Shown in pieces: positions 41,345 to 49,801 of a stretch of DNA of 64,000 nucleotides (within the stretch, counting starts at the first letter, position 1; every line of letters starts with the position of its first letter). The position numbers were made by a program, and so were the translations under genes. The notes beneath the pieces were generated by a model that saw nothing but the letters and a program-made list of their open reading frames with translations, was not told the DNA's origin and searched no databases. The DNA is from JACCYI01 sp963828075 (GTDB lineage: Bacteria; Actinomycetota; Thermoleophilia; Solirubrobacterales; Solirubrobacteraceae): the NCBI GenBank assembly GCA_963828075.1, contig CAWHDH010000021.1:434001-498000 (forward strand). Reading direction: 5' to 3'.

Positions 41345-42550
41345 TCAGCGCGCGAGCTCCGCCAGGGCGCGCTGCAGCGCCTCGTCGCGCTCGGTGTCCG
41401 GGTCGTCGCTGGCCCGGACGTCCGGCGCCAGCCCGGCGCCCTGCTTGACGCCCCCGCCACCGAGGTTGCGGCCCTTCGGCGTGAAGTACTCACCGACGGT
41501 GATGTCGAGCGCGCCGCCGTTGGGCAGCTGCTTGATCTCCTGGAAGACGCCCTTGCCGAACGTCCGCGTCCCGACGATCTTGGCCCGCCCGCGGTCCTGC
41601 AGCGCCCCGGCGACGATCTCCGAAGCCGACGCCGACTCGCGGTCGACCAGGACGACGACCGGGATCTTCGAGTCGATCGCGCCGCCGGCCGCGCTGTAGA
41701 CGTGCCGAGGCTTGGAGCGCCCGTCGGTGGTGACGATGGTGCCCTCAGGGATGAAGATCGAGGCCATCAGCACGGCCTCGTTGAGCAGCCCGCCGCCGTT
41801 GTGGCGCAGGTCGAGCACGATGCCCTTGGCTCCGTCGCGCAGGCCTTCGCGGATCTTCGATTTCACCGCGCCGTGCACGCCCGAGGTGAACGACGCCACC
41901 CGCACGTGCGCGTAGGACGCGCCGTCGCGCTTGACCAGGCTGCTGCGGACGATCGTGACCGCGACCCGCTCGCGCCGCACCCGGCTCGTGCGCTCGCGCT
42001 TGCCCGAGCGGACCGTCAGCGCGACGGCGGTGCCCTCCGGCCCGCGGATCCGCGACGTCACCGCCTCGGTGCTCTCGCCTTGGGTCGGCCGCCCGTCGAC
42101 CTTGGTGATGAGGTCACCCGCCCGCATCCCGGCCCGCTTGGCCGGCGACTTGTCGTAGACCGCCAGGATGCGCAGCCCCCGCGATAGCCGCTTCTCGTCC
42201 CGGACGCTGACCCCGATGCCGACGAACTCGCCGTCGGTCGACTCCTGGAACTCGGCGTAGTCAGACGGCGTGAAGTAGTTCGAGAAGCGGTCCTCGAGCG
42301 AGGTGACCGCGGCGCTGAGCGAGTGATCGAGCAGCTTGCGCTTGTCGACGGGCCGGTAGTAGTCGTCGGCGATCGCCTCGAGCGCGTCGCCGTAGAGGCG
42401 CGCCTCCGTGTCGGCGACGAGGGTGTCACGCGCGGCGCCGGGCAGGAGATGGGGATGCCCGCCGAGGTAGATCCCGCCGACGAGCAAGGCCGGGCACAGC
42501 AGCATCAACAACGGGACGAGCAGGCGCCGGCGCTTCATGTCGCCCATCAC
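41345..42550 (-). CDS. S41-family C-terminal processing protease (CtpA-like)
   Basis: 401 aa. The N terminus is a membrane anchor or signal (RRLLVPLLMLLCPALLVGGIYLG), without a clear signal-peptidase site. A PDZ domain follows (about 105-195; GIGVSVRDEKRL, AGMRAGDLITKVDG). The S41 core has LDLRHNGGGLLNEAV, nucleophile Ser308 in VDRESASASEIVAGAL and general base Lys333 in RTFGKGVFQ. These proteases trim envelope proteins. It lies between ftsX and rnr, an arrangement also known elsewhere beside ftsEX, fitting a cell-wall quality-control role. Confidence 0.93.
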   Translation of the reverse strand: MMGDMKRRRLLVPLLMLLCPALLVGGIYLGGHPHLLPGAARDTLVADTEARLYGDALEAIADDYYRPVDKRKLLDHSLSAAVTSLEDRFSNYFTPSDYAEFQESTDGEFVGIGVSVRDEKRLSRGLRILAVYDKSPAKRAGMRAGDLITKVDGRPTQGESTEAVTSRIRGPEGTAVALTVRSGKRERTSRVRRERVAVTIVRSSLVKRDGASYAHVRVASFTSGVHGAVKSKIREGLRDGAKGIVLDLRHNGGGLLNEAVLMASIFIPEGTIVTTDGRSKPRHVYSAAGGAIDSKIPVVVLVDRESASASEIVAGALQDRGRAKIVGTRTFGKGVFQEIKQLPNGGALDITVGEYFTPKGRNLGGGGVKQGAGLAPDVRASDDPDTERDEALQRALAELAR

Positions 42551-42608
42551 GGTAGCCCGGTCCGATGAGCGACGTCTTAAGCGCGGCGTCCGCGACGCCG
42601 CGGTGCGG

Positions 42609-43502
42609 CTATACCCGCAGGAAGCGCCGCAGCGAGAGCCCCGACCCCGCGGCCGAGACGCCGACGGACGCGAGCAGCAGGACCACGACGAGCAGCCCGT
42701 AGTTCATCGTCTCCGGCGCGGCGATGAGCGCGAAGTCGGCCGCGAGCGGGTCGACCAGGGCGATCTTCATCACCGTGAGCACGAGGATCGCCACGACTCC
42801 GCCGATCGCGCCCACCAGCACGCCTTCGATGACGAACGGCCAGCGGATGAACCAGTCGGTCGCGCCCACCAGCTTCATCACCTCGACCTCGCGGCGCCGC
42901 GCGTAGAGCGAGAGCCGGATCGTGTTGGCGATCAGCAGCACCGAGGCGATGACGAGCAGGATCGCGAGACCGGCGATGGTCAGCTTCACGACGCGGGTCG
43001 CGGAGAGGATCTTGTTCGTGTCCTCCTCGCGGTTGCGGACCTCGTCGATCGCGGCGTCGGCCACGGTCCGCTGGCCGCTCGGCGAGATCGGCGCGAGCGT
43101 GTTGCGGACGCTGCCGATGTCGTCAGGGCGCGTCGGGGTGACGCGGAACGTGTCGGGCAGCGGGTTCGATCCGAGCAGGTCGTAGGCCTCGGGATTGCGC
43201 TTGCGCTCCTCCCGGTAGGCCTGCTCCTTGGACACGTACTCGACGCGGCCGACCTTCGGTGTGTTCACGATCAGGTTGCGCACGCGCTCGACGTCGCGCT
43301 TGGTCACGTTGGACTTCAGGTAGACGTCGGCGATCACCTTGCCGCGGACCTCGTTGGCGGCGCCCGTCGTCGCCTGGACGACGGGGATGAACACGCCGAG
43401 GACGAGGACGGTGACCACGACGGTGGCCATGGCGGCGAACGACGGCGCGGCGTTGCGCTTGAGCGCCCGCGTCGCCTCGCGGAGGAAGAAGACCGGCCTC
43501 AC
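42609..43502 (-). CDS. ftsX: Cell-division membrane protein FtsX
   Basis: 297 aa with four transmembrane helices: one near residue 25-45 (MATVVVTVLVLGVFIPVV) and three at the C terminus. An extracellular loop of about 130 aa lies between helices 1 and 2. Together with FtsE it couples ATP use to peptidoglycan hydrolase activation at the septum. GTG 43502 (VRPVFFLREA) overlaps the ftsE stop by 4 nt; the frame reaching 44951 is a shadow. The C-terminal part SVGVSAAGSGLSLRRFLRV is typical. Confidence 0.93.
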   Translation of the reverse strand: MRPVFFLREATRALKRNAAPSFAAMATVVVTVLVLGVFIPVVQATTGAANEVRGKVIADVYLKSNVTKRDVERVRNLIVNTPKVGRVEYVSKEQAYREERKRNPEAYDLLGSNPLPDTFRVTPTRPDDIGSVRNTLAPISPSGQRTVADAAIDEVRNREEDTNKILSATRVVKLTIAGLAILLVIASVLLIANTIRLSLYARRREVEVMKLVGATDWFIRWPFVIEGVLVGAIGGVVAILVLTVMKIALVDPLAADFALIAAPETMNYGLLVVVLLLASVGVSAAGSGLSLRRFLRV

Positions 43503-44353
43503 CAGGTGAAGGGGTCGGAGGGCGGGTCGTTGCGCAGCCGCGCGGCGAACTCGCGGGTGGACTCGTCGTGCCGGTAGCGGCCGGCCTGCTGGTCGCGGAC
43601 GACGCGGCCGTCCGCCAGCTCGATCACCCGGCGGCGCATCTTGTCGACCATGATGTGGTCGTGGGTGGCGACGACGACCGTCGTCCCCGTGCGGTTGATC
43701 CGGTAGAGCAGCTGCATGATCCCGATCGACGTCTCGGGGTCGAGGTTGCCGGTCGGCTCGTCGGCCAGCAGCAGCGGCGGATGGTTCACGAACGCGCGCG
43801 CCACCGAGACGCGCTGCTGCTCGCCGCCGGAGAGCTGGTCGGGGAAGTTGTGCAGCTTGAGCGACAGCCCGGTCAGCCGCAGGATGTCCGGCACCTTGGC
43901 GCGGATGTCGCGCCGCGTGCCGCCCGTCACCTGCAGGGCGTAGGCGACGTTGTCGTGCACGGTGCGGTTGGACAGCAGCTTGAAGTCCTGGTGCACGACG
44001 CCGATGTTGCGCCGGAAGTAGGGCACGCGCGAGCGCTTGATGTCCTGCAGGTCGCGGCCGGCGACGCGGATCACGCCCGAGGACGGCTCGAGCTCCTTGG
44101 TCAGGAGCTTCATGATCGTCGACTTGCCCGAGCCGGTCGAGCCGACCAGGAACAGGAACTCGCCGGGGGCCACGGAGAACGTCGCGCGGTCCAGCCCGAC
44201 GTGGCCGCCCTCGTAGACCTTGGAGACCGACTGGAAGTCGACGATCGCGCCGGGGACGGCCGGCGCGGCGGCGGCGTCGGGGCGGGGAGCCGGGTTGGCG
44301 GGGCCGTGCGAGCGGTCCCGCCGGCGGCGTATGTGGCGTTCGGTGGCAGCCAT
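43499..44353 (-). CDS. ftsE: Cell-division ATP-binding protein FtsE
   Basis: 284-aa ABC ATPase. Walker A is GSTGSGKST near residue 70, the signature LSGGEQQR near 165, Walker B LLLADEPTGNLD near 190, and VATHDH the switch His. FtsE-specific GVVHQDFKLL is present. It is about 55 residues longer than E. coli FtsE, with a polar, Arg/Ala/Pro-rich N-terminal extension of about 35 aa and a C-terminal tail. ATG 44353 gives the extension; a start inside it is possible. It heads the ftsE-ftsX-protease-rnr-smpB run. Confidence 0.94.
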   Translation of the reverse strand: MAATERHIRRRRDRSHGPANPAPRPDAAAAPAVPGAIVDFQSVSKVYEGGHVGLDRATFSVAPGEFLFLVGSTGSGKSTIMKLLTKELEPSSGVIRVAGRDLQDIKRSRVPYFRRNIGVVHQDFKLLSNRTVHDNVAYALQVTGGTRRDIRAKVPDILRLTGLSLKLHNFPDQLSGGEQQRVSVARAFVNHPPLLLADEPTGNLDPETSIGIMQLLYRINRTGTTVVVATHDHIMVDKMRRRVIELADGRVVRDQQAGRYRHDESTREFAARLRNDPPSDPFTW

Positions 44354-44466
44354 CGGCGCGCCACCTTAGCGGCGGAACCCGAAGCGGCCGGCAGGAATGC
44401 CTGCATGCAAGCCGATTTGCACGAGCGGCGCGTGACCGGCGTCGTGCGGTCAGACTCACGGCTGCG

Positions 44467-46542
44467 ATGCACCGGCTTCTGATCGCGGGAATCGCCGCGG
44501 CGCTCCTTCTGAGCGACCCGGCCCTGGCGACCGACACGGTCGGCCGGACGACCGCCGAGCAGCGGATCGAGGGCGGCGCCCGCAAGGACGGTGCCTTCGA
44601 CCGGCTGCGGGCCTCGGCCGGCGAGCCGCGGGTCGTTCGCGACGACGGGATCGGCTCGGCGCAGCCCGGGCGCGAGGAGCGGCGGCGCTCGCTGCTGTAT
44701 TTCGCGCAGCTCTCGGACTTCCAGCTCGCCGACGAGGAGTCGCCCGCCCGCGTCGAGTCGACCGACCCGCTCGAGCTCATCTTCACCGCCGCCTGGCGCC
44801 CGCACGAGCCGCTGATGCCGTTCGTCGTCGACACGTCGATCCGCCAGGTCAACGCCTTCACGACCAGCCCGGTCGCGGCCGCGCGCGGCCGGCGCGCCAA
44901 GCTGGCGCTCGCCGTCACGACCGGCGACAACGCCGACAACAACCAGCGCAACGAGACCGAATGGGTGCGCCAGCTGCTCGAGGGCGGCCGTATCGACCCG
45001 AACTCGGGCTCTCCGGACCCGGCCGCCTATGGCAGCTGCCCGCCCGGCACCCCCGGCCCCGACGAGGCCGCCCGGTACACCGGCGTCCAGGACTACGGCG
45101 ACTACGCCGAGTCCACGCAGTTCTACGACCCCGACCAGCCGGCCGGGCCCTACGCGGCGTGGCCGCGCCATCCGGGGCTGGTCGACCGCGCCCAGCTGCC
45201 GTTCGAGGCCACCGGGCTGAAGGTGCCCTCCTACGTCGTGCTCGGCAACCACGACTCGCTCGTCCAGGGCAACGAGGACGCCACCGCGCAGTTCGAGTCC
45301 GTGGCGGTCGGCTGCCTGAAGGCGATCGGGCCGAGCCAGCGCGGCGCCGACCCGTTCGCCGGCCTCTCCCCGGGCGCGCTGACGAGTGACCCCGCCAAGA
45401 CGATGCTCGTGCCGCCCGACGTCCGCCGCCGCTTCGTGACCAAGGCGGAGATCCGGCGGATCTTCGCGAGCGGCGCCCAGGCCGACGCCCACGGGTTCGC
45501 GTTCGTCGACCCGGCCGAGGCCAAGGCGTCGAACGGCGCGGCCAGCTACTACGACTTCAGCCCGGCGCCCGGCGTCCGGCTCGTCTCGCTCGACACGGTC
45601 TCGGAGGGCGGTGTGGCGGGGCCCTCGGCCGACGGCAACGTCGACGATCCGCAGCTGCGCTGGCTCGACCGCGTCCTCGCCCGCGCGGAGACGGCCGGCG
45701 AGCTGGTGATCCTGCTCAGCCACCACGCCCCGGTCTCGCTGACGTCGACGGTGCCGGACGAGCTGGCGCAGCGATGCTCGACCAGCGATCCCGAGGCCCA
45801 CGACCCGAACCCCGGCTGCGACCGCGACCCCCGCAGCTCGCAGCCGATCCACACCGGCGACGATCTCGTGGAGCTCGTCCACCGCCGTCGGAACGTGCTG
45901 GCTTGGGTGGCCGGCCACTCGCACGTCAACGACGTCCAGCCCTACCTGAGGCCGGGCGGCGGCGGCTTCTGGGTCGTCCGGACCTCCGCGGAGTCCGACT
46001 GGCCGCACCAGGACCGCCTGATCGAGCTGATGGACAACCGCGACGGGACGCTCTCGCTGTTCGGGACGCTGATCGACGGCGCGGCGCCGATCGAGGCGCC
46101 GCCGGCCGGTGCCGACGCCGGCGGGTTCGGGCGCGACGAGCTCGCCTCGCTCGCCCGCACGCTCGGCTTCAACGATCCCCAGAACGGCGGCGGGTCGGGC
46201 GAGGGCAAGGCGGACGACCACAACGTCGAGCTGCTCGTCCGGGACCCGCGCCGCAGCGCGCCCGCCGGCGCGCCGCCGGCCCGCCCGGCGTTCCGCGTGC
46301 AGGTCACGCCGAAGGTGGTGCGCGCGCGCCGCTGGACCCGCTTCCGCTTCCGCGTGACGATGGGCGGGCGCCCGCTGCGCGGGGCGAAGGTCCATCTCGC
46401 GGACCGCCGCACGCGGACCAACCGCCGCGGCCGCGCGGTCCTCCGGGTGCGGCTGCTGCATCCCGGCCGCGCGCGGGTCCGCGCGGGCTACCGGGGGCGC
46501 AAGCCCGCCGAGACCCGGGTGCGGGTGCTCGCCCGTCGGTAG
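44467..46542 (+). CDS. Secreted metallophosphoesterase
   Basis: 691 aa. Signal peptide MHRLLIAGIAAALLLSDPALA. The calcineurin-like phosphoesterase core has LYFAQLSDFQL (first motif, where Asp-x-His is replaced by SDFQ), TTGDNADNN, VLGNHDS, ILLSHHAPV and VAGHSHVND, so four of five metal motifs are intact. A C-terminal Ig-like basic domain (about 590-691) follows. It resembles the actinobacterial secreted TIGR03767-type metallophosphoesterases; the substrate (phosphodiester or nucleotide) is unknown. ATG 44467 is divergent from ftsE by 113 bp. The M16 peptidase follows by 9 nt. Confidence 0.88.
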   Translation: MHRLLIAGIAAALLLSDPALATDTVGRTTAEQRIEGGARKDGAFDRLRASAGEPRVVRDDGIGSAQPGREERRRSLLYFAQLSDFQLADEESPARVESTDPLELIFTAAWRPHEPLMPFVVDTSIRQVNAFTTSPVAAARGRRAKLALAVTTGDNADNNQRNETEWVRQLLEGGRIDPNSGSPDPAAYGSCPPGTPGPDEAARYTGVQDYGDYAESTQFYDPDQPAGPYAAWPRHPGLVDRAQLPFEATGLKVPSYVVLGNHDSLVQGNEDATAQFESVAVGCLKAIGPSQRGADPFAGLSPGALTSDPAKTMLVPPDVRRRFVTKAEIRRIFASGAQADAHGFAFVDPAEAKASNGAASYYDFSPAPGVRLVSLDTVSEGGVAGPSADGNVDDPQLRWLDRVLARAETAGELVILLSHHAPVSLTSTVPDELAQRCSTSDPEAHDPNPGCDRDPRSSQPIHTGDDLVELVHRRRNVLAWVAGHSHVNDVQPYLRPGGGGFWVVRTSAESDWPHQDRLIELMDNRDGTLSLFGTLIDGAAPIEAPPAGADAGGFGRDELASLARTLGFNDPQNGGGSGEGKADDHNVELLVRDPRRSAPAGAPPARPAFRVQVTPKVVRARRWTRFRFRVTMGGRPLRGAKVHLADRRTRTNRRGRAVLRVRLLHPGRARVRAGYRGRKPAETRVRVLARR

Positions 46543-46551
46543 CCTCGGGAC

Positions 46552-47808
46552 ATGCCCACCACGATCGCCCGCTCCGAGCTCGCCAACGGACTCCCCCTCT
46601 ACCGCGTCGGCCTCCCGGGCACCCGGGCCGTCACCGTCCTCGTCGCCTTCGACGCCGGCGCGCGCACCGAGCGCCCGGAGGAGAACGGGATGGCCCACTT
46701 CCTCGAGCACCTCGTCTTCAAGGGCGGCGAGATCTACGACGACTACCGCAAGGTCAACGAGACCGCCGAGGCGATGGGCGCGATGCTCAACGCGTACACC
46801 TCGCACGACCTGGTGGCGTTCCACATCACCTGCCGCGCCGAGGTCGTCGACGCCGCCGCCGACCTGCTGACCGACTTCGTCGGCCGCCCGCGGATCGACG
46901 CGGACGAGCTCGACCGCGAGCGCGGCGTCGTCATCCAGGAGATCGCCCGCGCCAACGACCAGCCCAACGTCGTGGCCGAGCACCTGATCGACCGGGCCGC
47001 ATTCGGCGACCATCCGCTCGGGCGATCGGTCCTCGGTCCCGAGGAGCACCTGCGGACGTTCTCGCGCGACGCGATCGTCGCCTTCCGGGCCCGCCAGTGG
47101 GCCGGCGCGCGCGGCGGCGCCTTCGTCGTCGGCAACCTCGAGGCGCTCCCGGGCGAGTCTCGCCTCGAGGAGCTGTTCGGCGAGCGTTTTCCGGCGATCG
47201 AGCCCGACGGGGGCTTCGAGCCGGCGCCACCGCTCACCCCGCGCACGCTGATCGAGACGCGGGACTCCAACCAGTCGCACCTGCGCATGTCCTACCGGCC
47301 GGCCATCGACCCCGCCGACCGCTCGCAGCGGGCCGCGCTCGCCGTCTACTCGACGCTGCTCGGCGGCTCGATGGGCTCGCGGCTGTTCGACGAGATCCGC
47401 GAGCAGCGCGGCCTCGCCTACTCCGTCTACTCGATCGACCACTCGTTCGCCGACGTGCCGATCCTGCAGCTCTCCGCGGGCCTGGACTCGACGAAGTGCC
47501 TGGAGGCGTTCGCCCGGATGCGGGAGATCGTCGACGAGCTGCGGGCCGACGGCCCGCGCCCCGAGGAGGTCGAGCGTGCCCGCGCCTACGCCGCCGGGCG
47601 GCGGGTCCTCGCGTTCGAGAACACCAACGCGGTGGCGCGCTACGCGGCGACCCAGCGGATCGTCTTTGACGAGGACATCGACCCCGACGCGGCGATCACG
47701 GCGCTCGACGCCGTGACCTTCGACGAAGTCGCCGAGGTGGCGGCCGGGATCTCGGAGGAGTTGTCGGTCGCCTGCGTCGGGCCGCACGACACCGGCGAGT
47801 TCCTCTGA
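46552..47808 (+). CDS. M16-family zinc peptidase (processing-peptidase type)
   Basis: 418 aa. The inverted zinc motif HFLEH (His49, Glu52, His53) is followed 76 residues later by Glu130 in VVIQEIARANDQP, the H-x-x-E-H-x76-E pattern of M16B peptidases. The C-terminal homologous lobe starts NQSHLRMSYRPAI, and LRE-type REQRGLAYSVYSID is typical. No signal peptide. It often acts with a partner subunit; none is adjacent, so it may be a homodimer. In many bacteria it lies near rnr or pnp. Confidence 0.92.
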   Translation: MPTTIARSELANGLPLYRVGLPGTRAVTVLVAFDAGARTERPEENGMAHFLEHLVFKGGEIYDDYRKVNETAEAMGAMLNAYTSHDLVAFHITCRAEVVDAAADLLTDFVGRPRIDADELDRERGVVIQEIARANDQPNVVAEHLIDRAAFGDHPLGRSVLGPEEHLRTFSRDAIVAFRARQWAGARGGAFVVGNLEALPGESRLEELFGERFPAIEPDGGFEPAPPLTPRTLIETRDSNQSHLRMSYRPAIDPADRSQRAALAVYSTLLGGSMGSRLFDEIREQRGLAYSVYSIDHSFADVPILQLSAGLDSTKCLEAFARMREIVDELRADGPRPEEVERARAYAAGRRVLAFENTNAVARYAATQRIVFDEDIDPDAAITALDAVTFDEVAEVAAGISEELSVACVGPHDTGEFL

Positions 47809-47854
47809 TCCGCGGCTTGCGCCCGGCGGCCCGGGGCGCGATGATGGCGCACGC

Positions 47855-48217
47855 GTGAGTGGGCAGGAGCTCAACCGCCGCGAGCTCGATCGCTACGTGC
47901 AGCGGGTCGACGATCGGTGGAAGGTGCGGCGCGCGCTGCTGGGCGGCGCGCGTGTCGACGACCTCAATGGGGCCGCGGCCCAGCGCGAGCGCGGCCCCGA
48001 GTACGTCATGGTGATCGTCTCCGAGCACTTTGACGGCGTCCCCTGGCTCGAGCGCGTCTACCAGGCCGGATCCTTATGGGACGCGATGGAGATGGGCGCG
48101 CACGCCGAGGTCCACTGCTACACGCCGACCGAGTTCGAGCGCCGCCGCGAGCAGCTGCCGCTGGTCCGCAGCGCCGTCGAGGGCGGCCTCGAGCTCACCC
48201 CTTCGCCGACCGCCTGA
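47855..48217 (+). CDS. Unknown protein, nucleotidyltransferase-associated look
   Basis: 120 aa with no signal peptide. The C-terminal half (HAEVHCYTPTEFERRREQLPLVRSAVEGGLEL) resembles the region after the active site in MNT-type nucleotidyltransferase proteins, but the GSxxRG(x)D catalytic motif is absent. MVIVSEHFDGVPWLERVYQAGSLWDA is a possible beta-alpha core. GTG 47855 follows the M16 gene by 46 nt. It may be a diverged, non-catalytic member; function unassigned. Confidence 0.6.
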   Translation: MSGQELNRRELDRYVQRVDDRWKVRRALLGGARVDDLNGAAAQRERGPEYVMVIVSEHFDGVPWLERVYQAGSLWDAMEMGAHAEVHCYTPTEFERRREQLPLVRSAVEGGLELTPSPTA

Positions 48218-48275
48218 TCAGACGTCCGTCCATCCCGGTGCGCGCGGCGCCGCGCGCGGCCGATGAACCGGAGAC

Positions 48276-49220
48276 ATGCGTCTGCTCACCGCCGGCCTCG
48301 CCCTCGGCGTCGCCCTCCTCATGCCCGCGACGGCCGATGCATCCCGTGCGGACCGCAACCGCGACCGGATCCCGGACTCCTGGGAGCGGACGCATCACGT
48401 CTCCACGAAGGGCAAGAGCGCCGCGAAGAAGGACACCGACGGCGACGGGCTGGCGGCGTGGGCCGAGTGGCGCAGCGGCACCAGCCCGCGCAAGGCCGAC
48501 TCCGACCGCGACGGGCGCCCCGACGGCCTCGAGGACCGCGACCGCGACGGGCTGGCCAACGGCTTCGAGGTCCTGGCGACGACCGACCCCCGCAAGGCCG
48601 ACTCCGACGGCGACCGCCGCCGCGACGGCCGCGAGGATCCGGACCGCGACCGCCTCGACAACGCCACCGAGGCGCGCTTCGGCTTCGCCCCGCGCAAGCG
48701 CGACTCCGACGGCGACGGCATCCGCGACCGCGACGAGCACGCCGGCGTCGTCACGACGGTCGCCGGACCGCTGGTGACGATCGCGCTCGCCGGCGGCGGG
48801 ACGCTCGCCGCCACGCTCGAGGCGGACTCCGAGGTCGAGTGCATCGCGCCGGACCTGCCGCCCGGCGGGTCGGGCGGCGGCGACGACGAGCTCACCGGCG
48901 ACGACCCGCTCGACGCCGACGACGAGCCGACCGACGACCTCGGCTTCGACGACGAAGGCGAGGACGCGGACGCCTCGGTCACGCCCGGCGAGAGTATCGA
49001 GACCGCCGACGACGGGTCAGATCCTCCGATCGACGACGTCGACGACTCGGAAGCAGAACCGCTCGAGGACGGCGCCGACGAGCTCGGCGACGACGAGCTC
49101 TCCGTCGTCGACCCCGGGTGCGGCGCGACGCTGAAGCCGGGCGCCCTCGTGCACTCCACGACCGTCGAGACCGCCCCGGCGGGGCTGGTCATCGTCGCGC
49201 TCGAACTGCTCTCCGCCTGA
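48276..49220 (+). CDS. Secreted acidic calcium-type repeat protein
   Basis: 314 aa. The signal peptide is MRLLTAGLALGVALLMPATADA. Residues about 25-150 hold Asp-rich units of the type DTDGDGLAAWAE, DSDRDGRPDGLED and DSDGDGIRDRDE, resembling thrombospondin type 3/dockerin-like calcium loops. A globular stretch (VVTTVAGPLVTIALAGGG) is then followed by a very acidic segment (about 200-280), and a Cys pair (VECIAP; GCGATL) flanks it. Likely a calcium-stabilised surface protein. ATG 48276 has a GGAGAC site. Confidence 0.75.
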   Translation: MRLLTAGLALGVALLMPATADASRADRNRDRIPDSWERTHHVSTKGKSAAKKDTDGDGLAAWAEWRSGTSPRKADSDRDGRPDGLEDRDRDGLANGFEVLATTDPRKADSDGDRRRDGREDPDRDRLDNATEARFGFAPRKRDSDGDGIRDRDEHAGVVTTVAGPLVTIALAGGGTLAATLEADSEVECIAPDLPPGGSGGGDDELTGDDPLDADDEPTDDLGFDDEGEDADASVTPGESIETADDGSDPPIDDVDDSEAEPLEDGADELGDDELSVVDPGCGATLKPGALVHSTTVETAPAGLVIVALELLSA

Positions 49221-49229
49221 GTTCCGGCG

Positions 49230-49634
49230 TCAGAGGTCGAAGCGGAGGTGCACCTCCGTGCCGCTCGGCTCACGCTCGCGGATCTCGCACTCGTCGGCGA
49301 GGGTGGCGATCAACGGCAATCCGATCCCCATCCCGGGGCTGTGGTCCCGCGGTCGCATGCCCGACCCATGGTCGCTGATGACGATGCGCAGGTCCGTGTC
49401 GGACAGCGTGGCGGTGACCTCGACGAGCCCCGGCTCGTCGAGGTCGACGTACCCGTGCAGCACGACGTTGCCGACCGCTTCGGAGACGGCGAGGCAGACG
49501 TCGCTGAGTGGCCGCGCCGCGAGCTCGGTCCCGGCCACGAACGCCTTGATGTGAGCGCGCAGCTCGCGCGCGGCCAAGCGGTCGGCCCGGATCGTCCAGG
49601 TCTCGGTTGCAGTCCGGGTCGCTTGAGGTCGCAT
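49230..49634 (-). CDS. Anti-sigma-factor-type serine kinase (HATPase_c)
   Basis: 134 aa with an SpoIIAB/RsbW-like ATPase fold. The N-box is VSEAVGNVVLHGY near 55, and the G1/G2 region reads SDHGSGMRPRDHSPGMGIGLPLI. Such proteins phosphorylate anti-anti-sigma factors or hold sigma factors. ATG 49634 (MRPQATRTATETWT) has an AAGGGG site 7 nt upstream; the longer frame to 49697 adds an Arg/Gly-rich lead without support. No sigma factor or antagonist is adjacent, so the partner is unknown. Confidence 0.85.
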   Translation of the reverse strand: MRPQATRTATETWTIRADRLAARELRAHIKAFVAGTELAARPLSDVCLAVSEAVGNVVLHGYVDLDEPGLVEVTATLSDTDLRIVISDHGSGMRPRDHSPGMGIGLPLIATLADECEIREREPSGTEVHLRFDL

Positions 49635-49768
49635 CAACTGCCCCTTCGGGAGGTCGCGGCCAGGCCGCAATGCGGTTCTACCCGAGCCCGGCCGCAACAG
49701 TCGTGCGCGGGTCGATCTCGCCCGACGTCAGCAGTCGACGTGGGACGCTTGCCCTCCGCGGATCTGAG

Positions 49769-49801
49769 CCCTAGTAGGGTGCGCTCCGGTCACGCCGTCA
49801 G
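49769..49801 (-). promoter_or_regulatory. Possible promoter and CCCTAGTAGGG dyad before the anti-sigma gene
   Basis: The 11-bp dyad CCCTAGTAGGG (49769-49779) contains minus-strand TACTAG, a -10-like hexamer, 19 bp after CTGACG (49796-49801). It lies in the 163-nt gap upstream of the anti-sigma gene and overlaps the end of the beta-helix gene. Both matches are partial; it could equally be an operator. Confidence 0.25.

Noticed and set aside
44110..47874. Minus-strand open frame (1254 aa) through the phosphoesterase and M16 genes
   Set aside because: Antisense of well-supported plus genes with intact motifs; composition is Arg/Gly/Val nonsense.
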